Positions 18,443 to 26,011 of a DNA stretch of 64,000 bases are shown here, in pieces (positions within the stretch are counted from its first letter, which is position 1; every line of letters begins with the position of its first letter). Under the pieces are notes generated by a model. It did not search any database, was not told the DNA's origin, and saw only the letters and a list, made by a program, of their open reading frames with translations. The stretch comes from Methylogaea oryzae. Lineage in GTDB: Bacteria > Pseudomonadota > Gammaproteobacteria > Methylococcales > Methylococcaceae. The translations under genes were made by a program, and so were the position numbers. The DNA is taken from contig NZ_AP019782.1 of NCBI RefSeq assembly GCF_019669985.1, positions 2,350,001-2,414,000 on the forward strand, written 5' to 3'.

Positions 18443-19813
18443 ATGTCAGCCAAAGCCCTGTGGACCGGCGCCATTCTCGTCACCTTGCTGATCGGCGGCT
18501 ATCTCGGCTATGCGCTGTTCGCCCATACGCCGCTGGCCCAAGCGGGCAAAGCGCTGTTTCTGCCCGGCCCGGCCACCCACGGCCACTACCAAATCGAACT
18601 GGCCTGCTCCGCCTGCCACAAGCCCTTCCAAGGCGCACCGCAAAAAGCATGCGTGGATTGCCACGGCGAAGCGCTGAAGGCGGCCGAGGACAGCCACTCC
18701 AACCGCAAATTCACCGACCCGCGCAACGCCGCCATGTTGCGGCAGGTGGACGCGTTGCGTTGCGTCACCTGCCACCGCGAGCATCGCCCGGAGCAGACGC
18801 GCGCCATGGACGTCACCCAGCCCGACGACTTCTGCTACGCCTGCCATAACGACGTCGCCAAGGAGCGCCCCAGCCACAAGGATTTCGCTCCGGACAGCTG
18901 CGCCAACGCCGGCTGCCACAACTACCACGACAACAAGGCGCTGTACGAGGATTTCCTGGCCGCCCATCTGCACGAGCCGGATCACAAGCAACCGGCGCTG
19001 CTGCCGTTGCGCAATCTGGCGGAACAAGTGCCGGCCGGCCAGCGCAAGCCGCCTTTGGCGGACAAGGACGCCAACGCGCCCGCCGGCGTGTCGTTGCCGC
19101 CGGAGCAACTGCGCGCCTGGGCGGAAACGTCTCACGCCAAAAGCGGCATCAACTGCGCCGATTGCCACCAAGCCAAGCAGCCCAACGGCCAGCCCGCCGC
19201 CTGGCAAGACCGGCTCGACGACAAAGCCTGCCAAACCTGCCACAAGGGCGAAAGCAAAGGCTTCCTCGCCGGCAAGCACGGCATGCGCCTAGCCCAGGGC
19301 CTGCCTCCCATGAGCCCCGGCCAAGCGCGCCTGCCCATGCAGGCCGAGGCGCACGACAAAACGCTGGGTTGCACTGCCTGCCACGACGTCCACGCCTTCG
19401 ACACCCGCCGCGCGGCGGTGGAATCCTGCCTGGGCTGCCACGACGACGGCCACAGCCGCTCGTACAAACAATCCCCGCACTACCGCCTATGGCAGGCCGA
19501 AACGGAAGGCAAAGGCGCGAAAGGCAGCGGCGTCTCCTGCGCCAGCTGCCATTTGCCGCGCCTGGCCGAGAAAAACGACGGACGGACGGACGTTCATGTG
19601 GAACACAACCAAAGCATGAACCTGCATCCCAACGAAAAAATGGTCCGCGGCGTATGCATGCAGTGCCACGGCCTGGGCTATTCCCTGGATGCGCTGGCCG
19701 ACAAAGCATTGGTGAAAAGCAACTTCGACCGCAAGCCGGCCGAGCACCTGCGTAGCCTGGACATGGCCGAAGAGCGCCAGCGCTCCAAGGGGAAAAATAA
19801 AAATCGCCAATAA
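18443..19813 (+). CDS. Membrane-anchored multihaem cytochrome c (11 candidate haem sites)
   Basis: This 456-aa protein has an uncleaved-looking N-terminal helix (residues 6-26), then ten CxxCH motifs (CSACH, CVDCH, CVTCH, CYACH, CADCH, CQTCH, CTACH, CLGCH, CASCH, CMQCH) plus one CANAGCH, a CX4CH variant that can also bind haem. It would lie on the periplasmic face. The short spacing to the upstream flavoprotein-cytochrome b fusion indicates one operon, with this protein carrying electrons outward. The spacing between sites is irregular, so it is not an obvious NrfA, HAO or MtrA homologue. Confidence 0.85.
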   Translation: MSAKALWTGAILVTLLIGGYLGYALFAHTPLAQAGKALFLPGPATHGHYQIELACSACHKPFQGAPQKACVDCHGEALKAAEDSHSNRKFTDPRNAAMLRQVDALRCVTCHREHRPEQTRAMDVTQPDDFCYACHNDVAKERPSHKDFAPDSCANAGCHNYHDNKALYEDFLAAHLHEPDHKQPALLPLRNLAEQVPAGQRKPPLADKDANAPAGVSLPPEQLRAWAETSHAKSGINCADCHQAKQPNGQPAAWQDRLDDKACQTCHKGESKGFLAGKHGMRLAQGLPPMSPGQARLPMQAEAHDKTLGCTACHDVHAFDTRRAAVESCLGCHDDGHSRSYKQSPHYRLWQAETEGKGAKGSGVSCASCHLPRLAEKNDGRTDVHVEHNQSMNLHPNEKMVRGVCMQCHGLGYSLDALADKALVKSNFDRKPAEHLRSLDMAEERQRSKGKNKNRQ

Positions 19814-19818
19814 GCCTA

Positions 19819-19834
19819 GGGGCCGCGCGGCCCC
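19819..19834. other. Perfect 16-bp GC palindrome between cytochrome and haem lipoprotein genes
   Basis: GGGGCCGCGCGGCCCC begins 6 bp after the cytochrome stop and is self-complementary, giving a 6-bp stem with a GCGC loop. No T-tract follows. It may stabilise or attenuate the mRNA inside the operon. Confidence 0.4.
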
Positions 19835-19870
19835 GCCATAAAAACAACAACTCACTACAACGGGGGAAGC

Positions 19871-20458
19871 ATGAAAACGACGAAAGCCTGCGCGGGCATT
19901 TTGGCAATCGGCATCGCGGCCGCAACGGCGCTGCCGGGCTGCGACCAATTGAGCGGCAAGAGCGGCGGCATCCAGCCGCAAACCATGGCGGACGCCCTGC
20001 ACGCCGTACTGGCGGCGGATCGGGCGGTGTATGCCGACAGCGTGGTCAATCGCCTGGCCAACCAGGAAAAAGTGATCAAAGCCACCGAGCACTGGAAGGA
20101 CGACAAGAGCCTGCCGCTGCCGGCGCAAGTGTTCCGCATGGGCTCGGAAACCGTGGCCGAGCAAGGCCACAACTTCAGCTACGCCCTGTTGTCCTTGTGG
20201 CCCATCAACAAGAAAAACGAAGCGAAAACGGAAGCGGAAAAAACCGGCCTGCAATTCGTGACGGATCACCCCGGGGAAAACTACTACGGCGAGGAAGAAC
20301 TCGGCGGCAAGCGCTACTTCACCGCCGTCTACGCCGACAAAGCGGTGTCCGAAGCCTGCGCCGCCTGCCATAACCGTCACGCCGACAGTCCCCGAACCGA
20401 CTTCAAGCTGAACGACGTCATGGGCGGCGTCGTGGTGCGCATTCCCCTCGACAACTAA
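19871..20458 (+). CDS. Tll0287-like (DUF3365) haem lipoprotein
   Basis: This 195-aa protein has a signal peptide ending in a lipobox-like LPGC, then a DUF3365/Tll0287-like sensor-type domain with one haem site, CAACH, near residue 164. DHPGENYYGEEELGGKRYFTAVYAD precedes the haem site in two conserved blocks. Such domains are found alone or as sensor domains of kinases and cyclases and can bind small ligands at the haem. The start has a strong ribosome-binding site (GGGGGAAG). Its place after the multihaem cytochrome suggests a periplasmic electron carrier or redox sensor. Confidence 0.8.
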   Translation: MKTTKACAGILAIGIAAATALPGCDQLSGKSGGIQPQTMADALHAVLAADRAVYADSVVNRLANQEKVIKATEHWKDDKSLPLPAQVFRMGSETVAEQGHNFSYALLSLWPINKKNEAKTEAEKTGLQFVTDHPGENYYGEEELGGKRYFTAVYADKAVSEACAACHNRHADSPRTDFKLNDVMGGVVVRIPLDN

Positions 20459-20526
20459 AAAAACGGCCCGCCGCCTAGGCGCGTCCAATCCCCCTTGTAG
20501 CCCGTAAAGTTAACCGAGGCTGGAGA

Positions 20527-20925
20527 ATGTTGGAGAAACTCAAATCGCTGTTGGGCATGCAGCCTAGCCTATACGCAAGAGTCGGCGGCGGAGCGGCCAT
20601 GGATGCCGCGGTCGATATTTTCTACCGCAAGGTGTTGGACGATTCCTGCATCCGTTACCTCTTCGAAGACGTGGACATGGATCAACAGCGGGCCAAGCAA
20701 AAACGCTTCCTGTCCATGGTCTGCGGCGGCCCCGACAAATTCACCGGCCTGCAAATGCGCGAGGCCCACGCCCACCTGCTGGCCTTGGGCCTGAACGACG
20801 AGCATTTCGATCACATCATGGAACATTTGCGCACGTCGCTGGAATCCTGCGGCGTCAAGCCGCCGGATCTGACGCAGATCCTCGACGTGGCGGAAAGCTT
20901 CCGCGAGGACGTGCTGGGGCGTTGA
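20527..20925 (+). CDS. Group I truncated haemoglobin
   Basis: This 132-aa globin of the trHbI (HbN) type has YARVGGGAAMDAAVDIFYRKVL at the N terminus, F/D-region LFEDVDM, and the proximal His in MREAHAHL. Truncated haemoglobins bind O2, CO or NO, and HbN-type proteins often detoxify NO. It lies 68 bp after the haem lipoprotein and probably belongs to the same transcription unit, which would make nitrogen-oxide or oxygen stress a sensible context for the whole cluster. Confidence 0.88.
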   Translation: MLEKLKSLLGMQPSLYARVGGGAAMDAAVDIFYRKVLDDSCIRYLFEDVDMDQQRAKQKRFLSMVCGGPDKFTGLQMREAHAHLLALGLNDEHFDHIMEHLRTSLESCGVKPPDLTQILDVAESFREDVLGR

Positions 20926-20996
20926 CGCGGGCGAGCCCGGAAGGCCGGCTTGGCCTTATACTGCCAGCCACGCCCTTTCCGCCCTAGGAGACGCCC

Positions 20997-21896
20997 ATGG
21001 ACATACTGCTCACCGGAGGCACCGGCTTCATCGGCCGCAGCCTTTGCACGCAGCTGTTGCAGCAAGGCCACAACCTCACCCTACTGAGCCGCAGCCCGGC
21101 GAAAACGCCGGCGCTGTTCGATCGCCCGGTACAGACCGTCGCCGCGTTACGCGACCTGACGCCGGATCGCCATTTTCACGCCGTCGTCAACCTGGCCGGC
21201 GAGCCCATCATGGACGCCCGCTGGACGGCGAAACGCAAACAAGCCCTGCTGGACAGCCGCGTCGGCATCACCCGCCAGTTGCTGGACTTTATGGCGCGGG
21301 CCGAGCGTAAACCCGCGGTGTTGCTGAGCGGGTCCGCCATCGGCTGGTACGGCGACCAAGGGGACAAGCCGCTGAACGAAACCGCCACCACCGACGCCGC
21401 CGATTTCGGCCACAGCCTGTGCCGGCAATGGGAGCAAGCCGCGCTGGAGGCCGAAGCGCTGGGCGTGCGCGTCTGCCTGCTGCGCACCGGCCTGGTGATA
21501 GGCAAAAACGGCGGCTTCCTGGCGCGCATGCTGCCGGCCTTCCGCCTGGGTCTGGGCGCACGCCTCGGCCACGGCCGGCAATGGATGTCCTGGATACACT
21601 TGGACGACCACGTCGCCATGACCTGCAAACTGCTGGACGACGCCGCCTTGAGCGGACCGTTCAACCTCACCGCCCCGCACCCCGTCACCAACGCCGAATT
21701 CACCCAAACCCTGGCCGCCGCCCTGCACCGCCCGGCCCTGCTGCCGCTGCCGGCCTGGCCGCTGAAACTCGCCATGGGAGAGATGGCGGAACTGCTGCTG
21801 GGCGGCCAGCGGGTGCTGCCGGAACGCCTGCTGCAAGCGGGTTACCGATTCAAATTTCCGACGCTCGACCTGGCCTTAAGCGAGGCGATCGGCTGA
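20997..21896 (+). CDS. TIGR01777 family NAD-dependent epimerase-like protein
   Basis: This 299-aa short-chain-dehydrogenase fold has the nucleotide-binding motif LLTGGTGFIGRSL at the N terminus. The family marks follow: NLAGEPIMDARWTAKRK, SGSAIGWYGDQGD, LRTGLVIGKNGG and MSWIHLDDHVAM. The C-terminal DUF1731-like part is complete (GGQRVLPERLLQAGYRF). Related proteins include YfcH; the substrate is not known. The start at 20997 follows TAGGAG. Confidence 0.87.
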   Translation: MDILLTGGTGFIGRSLCTQLLQQGHNLTLLSRSPAKTPALFDRPVQTVAALRDLTPDRHFHAVVNLAGEPIMDARWTAKRKQALLDSRVGITRQLLDFMARAERKPAVLLSGSAIGWYGDQGDKPLNETATTDAADFGHSLCRQWEQAALEAEALGVRVCLLRTGLVIGKNGGFLARMLPAFRLGLGARLGHGRQWMSWIHLDDHVAMTCKLLDDAALSGPFNLTAPHPVTNAEFTQTLAAALHRPALLPLPAWPLKLAMGEMAELLLGGQRVLPERLLQAGYRFKFPTLDLALSEAIG

Positions 21897-21943
21897 GGCC
21901 GCCGGGCCGGGGCCGACGCCATCGAAGGACGAGCTAAACCGCC

Positions 21944-23326
21944 ATGAAACCGACCGCCCTCAGCGCCCTGCCCCGCACCGTCTGGCTGCTGGGGTGCGTC
22001 AGCCTGCTCAACGACACCGCCTCGGAGCTGGTCTACCCGCTGATCCCGGTGTATCTGGCCGGCGTGCTGGCCGCCGACAGCCGGGCGCTGGGCGTTATCG
22101 AAGGAGTGGCGCTGGCTTTCAGCAGCTTCATGCAACTGCTGTCCGGCTGGCTGTCCGACCGGCGCCGTTCGGCCAAGCCCTGGGTCGTGGCCGGCTATGC
22201 CCTGGCCGCCGCCGCACGCCCTTTGTATGCCCTGGCGGGTGCCTGGCCGGTGGTGCTGGCGCTGCGCCTAGCGGACCGGTTGGGCAAAGGCCTGCGCAGC
22301 GCGCCGCGCGACGCCATGCTGGCCGCCGCCGCCCCACACGACCAGCGCGGCCTGGCCTTCGGCCTGCACCGGGCCATGGACAACCTGGGCGCGGTGATCG
22401 GCCCGCTGCTGGCTTTCGCCATGCTGGAAAGCGGCGTGGAGCTGCGCCAGGTATTCCTGTGGACCGCCCTGCCGGGCGCTTTAGCCGTGCTGCTGGCGGC
22501 AACGGTGCGCGAACAACCCTCCAGCGCCCCTCACCCCAGCCATACCCTGGGAACTGGTGCGGCCTCTCAGCCCCTTCTCCCCCAGGGAGAAGGCTGGGAT
22601 GAGGGGGTTAAAAGGCCACGACCTCTTGATCTCTCCCTCACCCCAACCCTCTCCCTGGGGGAGAGGGAGCCGGAAAGCACCGGTTCCGAGGCGCATTTTG
22701 GCGCGCGCGCCGCGCTTGGGTCGCACCCAAAGGGAGAGGAGCACAAAACAGCGCCAATCCGCCTCCGCTGGTCGCCCCTACCACCGCTGTTCCGTCGCTA
22801 CCTGCTGGCCGTAGCCCTGTTCACCCTGGGCTATCCCTCCAATCTGTTCCTGCTGCTCAAAGCCAGGGAAGCCGGCATCGCCGACGCCCAACTACCGCTG
22901 CTGTGGGGCATGGTGGCCCTGGTGGACTGTCTGTTCTCCACCACGTTATCCGGCCTGTCCGACCGGCTGGGCCGCCAGCGCTTGATTACCGCCGGCTGGC
23001 TGGCTTACGCCGCCGTGCTGGCCGTGCTCGGTTTCACCGATTTGCCGGCTTGGGGATTGTGGCCGCTGTTCGCCGCCTTCGGCCTGTTCTTCGCCGCCAC
23101 CGAAGGCACGGAAAAAGCCCTGGTGGCCGACTTGGCCGGCGCCGGCCAGCGCGGCACCGCCTTCGGCTTTTTCCACCTGGTCAGCGGCCTGATGCTGCTG
23201 CCCGCCTCGATCCTGTTCGGCTGGCTGTGGCACGCGTTCGGCGCCCACGCCGCCTTCGGCTTCTCCGCCGGTTGCGCCCTGCTGGCGGCGGCGCTCCTAC
23301 GGTTGTGGGTATTTAGATCGGCCTGA
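21944..23326 (+). CDS. Major facilitator superfamily transporter with in-frame repeat insertion
   Basis: This 460-aa MFS permease has about six helices before residue 190 and six after 270, including the family loop GWLSDRRRSAKPWV between helices 2 and 3 and a related LSDRLGRQRLI in the second half. Residues about 190-267 match nothing in a transporter: they are translated palindromic repeat DNA (22527-22667 and flank) lying in the central cytosolic loop. Without it the protein would be about 383 aa, a normal MFS length. The reading frame stays open across the insert, so the protein may still be made. The substrate is unknown. The 3' end overlaps the convergent gene by 14 bp. Confidence 0.82.
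   Translation: MKPTALSALPRTVWLLGCVSLLNDTASELVYPLIPVYLAGVLAADSRALGVIEGVALAFSSFMQLLSGWLSDRRRSAKPWVVAGYALAAAARPLYALAGAWPVVLALRLADRLGKGLRSAPRDAMLAAAAPHDQRGLAFGLHRAMDNLGAVIGPLLAFAMLESGVELRQVFLWTALPGALAVLLAATVREQPSSAPHPSHTLGTGAASQPLLPQGEGWDEGVKRPRPLDLSLTPTLSLGEREPESTGSEAHFGARAALGSHPKGEEHKTAPIRLRWSPLPPLFRRYLLAVALFTLGYPSNLFLLLKAREAGIADAQLPLLWGMVALVDCLFSTTLSGLSDRLGRQRLITAGWLAYAAVLAVLGFTDLPAWGLWPLFAAFGLFFAATEGTEKALVADLAGAGQRGTAFGFFHLVSGLMLLPASILFGWLWHAFGAHAAFGFSAGCALLAAALLRLWVFRSA
22527..22667. repeat. Palindromic CCCTCACCCC / CCCTCTCCC repeat inside the MFS gene
   Basis: There are two units. In the first, an outer stem of CCCCTCACCCCAGCC (22527-22541) with GGCTGGGATGAGGGG (22592-22606) encloses CCTTCTCCC/GGGAGAAGG (22573-22593). 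In the second, CCCTCTCCC (22647-22655) pairs with GGGAGAGGG (22659-22667) after CCCTCACCCCAA. This is the dispersed 'CCCTCACCC..CCCTCTCCC..GGGAGAGGG' proteobacterial repeat, also present at 45611-45706, where it is intergenic. Confidence 0.85.
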
Positions 23327-24110
23327 ACGCCGGATTGGCTTCCGCCTCGGCGCTCAGCTTCAGCGCCATGGCCTGGAAATTCAAATTCTGGCTGGCTTCC
23401 AGTTGCACGGCCCGTTGCCGCAGCGTCTCCCAATCGGGCGTTTCCTCGCCCTTCAAGGCGAAAAGGATTTGGTTGAAACCGCTGTCGGACGTGACGGCCA
23501 TCAGTTTGCCGCCGAAGGCTTTGCGCAGCCGCGGCTCGCACACGCCCAATCGGCCGCCGGCTTCGTCCGCGTTGCTGACCAACACACCGTCGTCGCGCAG
23601 GGCCTGGGCACAACGGTTGAAAAAAAACTGGCTGCACAACGCATCCGGCACGCCGTCGGCGTCGTAGCCGTCCAGCAGGATGACGTCGGCGCTGTCGTAG
23701 CAATCCGCCACGTATTCCGCCCCGTCGGCGTGGACCACGGTGAACCGTTCGTCGTCCGGCGGAATGCCGAATTGGTCGCGCAAGGCGATGACGTCCTCGT
23801 TGATCTCCACCGTGACGATACGGGCTTCAGGCACGTGGCGGTAACAGTATTTCGACAGCGAGCCGCCGCCCAGGCCGATGATCAAAATGTCGCGCGGCTC
23901 GGGCCGGAACAACAGAAACCCCATCATCAGCCGCGTGTAGCTGAACACCAGTTCGAACGGCAAATGCTTGTGCATGGCGCTTTGCACGGCGCGAATATCG
24001 AAGCGCAGGGACACCTCCTCGCCGTCGTCGTAAACGAACGGCCGCACCTTGCCGGGCGGCGTAACACTCGCTGCGGAAACTGTAACCCCCTCTTTCGACC
24101 GTCTAGCCAT
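23313..24110 (-). CDS. Spermidine synthase-like aminopropyltransferase family protein
   Basis: This 265-aa Rossmann protein has the (decarboxylated) SAM-binding motif IIGLGGGSLSKY, an acidic strand end VTVEINEDV and LLDGYDADGVP, which corresponds to the catalytic D-x-x-D loop of spermidine synthases. It lacks the N-terminal beta domain of true SpeE. It resembles the stand-alone 'spermidine synthase-like' or fused-MFS set, so the substrate is uncertain. AGAGGTGG precedes the start. It converges on, and overlaps, the MFS gene. Confidence 0.78.
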   Translation of the reverse strand: MARRSKEGVTVSAASVTPPGKVRPFVYDDGEEVSLRFDIRAVQSAMHKHLPFELVFSYTRLMMGFLLFRPEPRDILIIGLGGGSLSKYCYRHVPEARIVTVEINEDVIALRDQFGIPPDDERFTVVHADGAEYVADCYDSADVILLDGYDADGVPDALCSQFFFNRCAQALRDDGVLVSNADEAGGRLGVCEPRLRKAFGGKLMAVTSDSGFNQILFALKGEETPDWETLRQRAVQLEASQNLNFQAMALKLSAEAEANPAFRPI

Positions 24111-24364
24111 TCCACCTCTATGCGAAAATTTGTGTCAAATGAACCGGCTCAACAGCCTGCTGCGCCGCGGGCGCATCGTAACACCTCCGCAGGGGCCAAG
24201 TTTCAGGAAATCCACACCGCACCGGCGCCGCACGCGATGCTTGGCGAACGCATGCCGCGCCGGATTTGGCCGGGGCAAGTCCGGCACCTATGCCACGAAG
24301 CCGGCGTAATCGCAGCGGGTCGCGGATCAGTCCAGCTGGCGTTGCTCGGCTTGGTTGCCACCAT
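24111..24364. other. Gap at the left edge of the accessory island
   Basis: This 254-bp stretch lies between the spermidine-synthase-like start and the end of the RhuM remnant. It holds the promoter region of the former. I see no supportable gene, tRNA or clear direct-repeat attachment site. Confidence 0.4.
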
Positions 24365-24721
24365 TTACTTCCTTTTCTTCGGTTTACACGGCGCGCTGGC
24401 CGATTCGACTAGGCCCACGGCATGGTGCCCGGCCTCGATTCGCTTGACCACTTGGTCGAAGTCGCTTTCGAACAACCGGTCCTGCACGATGCGATATTCG
24501 GAATTTCCGAATAACTGAATCCGCGCCCCCGAATCAAAGATGTTTTTCAAGTGCTCGTTGATCGTCGGAACCGACACGGCAAACAGCTCAGCCATCAGCT
24601 TTTGCGTCAGCCAGACGGTTTCGTCCTCGTAACGCACCTCGATGCTCTGCTCGCCGGCCTGGCCGGTGAAGATCAGGAACTCGGCGGTGCTGTTGCAGAT
24701 GCGTGTTTTGTCTTTGCTCAT
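24365..24721 (-). pseudogene. RhuM-family gene with central deletion
   Basis: The 118-aa reading frame joins the two ends of a RhuM (virulence-associated, PF13310-type) protein. Residues 25-64 are the N-terminal winged-helix part (EVRYEDETVWLTQKLMAELF, PTINEHLKNIF). Residues 74-96 match the family's C-terminal segment (EYRIVQDRLFESDFDQVVKR). The middle of about 200 residues is missing, with the join near residues 65-73 (about 24500-24526). The frame is preserved, so a small DNA-binding protein could still be made. A full-length RhuM relative lies at 29207-30223. Confidence 0.7.
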
Positions 24722-24835
24722 CGAGCTTCATCAAAGGCATTCCTGGGTTGGAAACTTGCTCTATCGGCCGTCATCTGTCTCGTAGAGCAGGAATTCGCCA
24801 GTAAGGAAGGGGGCTCCGAGCCTATTTGTATGCGT

Positions 24836-26011
24836 TCAACCAGCCAACTGGGCCGTCTTTGGGTCATAGACCGCTTCGGTAATCGACCCATCCCGAATGC
24901 GCTGAACCGCTTCGTCAATAACATGGAGTGGCACCAGAAACCATTCCCTCGGTTTCACCGGATGTCCAAATCGATCTTCGATAGTCAAGTCGAGCTGTAC
25001 TGCACCGAACAAGCGGTGGAAGATGTTTTCCAGCCTGGTGCGGTTCAGATTGTGGAGCTTGTAGGTGGCAACCACCTCCACGTCGGCCAATAGGTAGGTG
25101 GCATCCTTTTCCGCGTTGGCGATGCGAGCCTCTACGTTACCGCCGGTTACGCCGATCTTGTGGATCAACTCTCGGTGCTCAGCGACGAATGGATGGCTGG
25201 AGAGACTGCGCAGTACATAGATGGTTCCGGTTTCAATGTCGTCCGGTTCCAGCGCATCGCCAAACAACGGCCCCATGTCGGTGCCAGTCAACATGCGAGC
25301 GTTTTCGTCTTTGTAGAGTGCGCGCTGTAGCGAGCGCATCAACAGATTGCTTTCGGTGCCGTTGGAGTAAATCACGCGCAGGCGCGCATCCTGCTCGTTA
25401 TTGCCCGTACGAAAGATATCGCCCTGTTCGGCCACATAAACCAGCAAACCACCCAAGACAAAGAAATTGCCTACCTTAAAGCTGGAGTCACGCCCAAACT
25501 GGCGGGACTGGCGCACACCCGCCTTCAGTTCCCGCTCCACCTGCTCGAACAGAGGCTGGAACTTGTCAAAATCCGCACACGGCGTACGGTCGGCGATTTC
25601 CTCGGCCGCACGCTTTTCGGTGCTGGAGCGTACATGGCGCAGCACGGTAATGTCGTTCTGGTCGGCTGGTTTATCGCCAATACCCAACTCCGCTAGCAAG
25701 GCGTCCTCATCCAGGCCATTCACATCGGCCGCTGCCGCACCAGACAGCAGACCCGGGCCATCCAGCTCAGCCAGAAGGGCTCGCGCTTCCGGCAATTTGC
25801 GTAGCTGATCGAGACGCACGGCATACAGGCGCTCGAAGATGTCGCGGCCCTCACCATGCAGCGGGGCGCGGCCGTGGGTCTGATGGAAGCGCAGGATGTC
25901 CTCGAATCCGGCGATGATGCGCTCTTCGCGCGGGGTTCGGCTGGAAGCCTTGAGCGGGGCAACCTCCACGCCCAGTGCTTCGAGCAGCGCGTCATCGTCC
26001 ATCTCAGCCAT
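24836..26011 (-). CDS. GIY-YIG nuclease family protein, putative restriction nuclease subunit
   Basis: This 391-aa protein has an acidic helical N-terminal half of unknown fold (1-250). A GIY-YIG nuclease domain of the T5orf172/MUG113 type follows: TIYVLRS at 263-269 and KIGVT at 285-289 for the two half motifs, a catalytic Arg near 296 and Glu at 328 (LENIFHRLF). The residues needed for DNA cleavage appear intact. The start overlaps the helicase stop by 8 bp, so it is translationally coupled to it. As the helicase has no nuclease of its own, this protein is the likely cutting subunit. The long upstream extension in this frame is helicase sequence in another frame. Confidence 0.82.
   Translation of the reverse strand: MAEMDDDALLEALGVEVAPLKASSRTPREERIIAGFEDILRFHQTHGRAPLHGEGRDIFERLYAVRLDQLRKLPEARALLAELDGPGLLSGAAAADVNGLDEDALLAELGIGDKPADQNDITVLRHVRSSTEKRAAEEIADRTPCADFDKFQPLFEQVERELKAGVRQSRQFGRDSSFKVGNFFVLGGLLVYVAEQGDIFRTGNNEQDARLRVIYSNGTESNLLMRSLQRALYKDENARMLTGTDMGPLFGDALEPDDIETGTIYVLRSLSSHPFVAEHRELIHKIGVTGGNVEARIANAEKDATYLLADVEVVATYKLHNLNRTRLENIFHRLFGAVQLDLTIEDRFGHPVKPREWFLVPLHVIDEAVQRIRDGSITEAVYDPKTAQLAG

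Noticed and set aside
24049-24518. Plus-strand frames opposite the spermidine-synthase and RhuM-remnant genes
   Set aside because: They are shadows of the minus-strand genes with no family resemblance.
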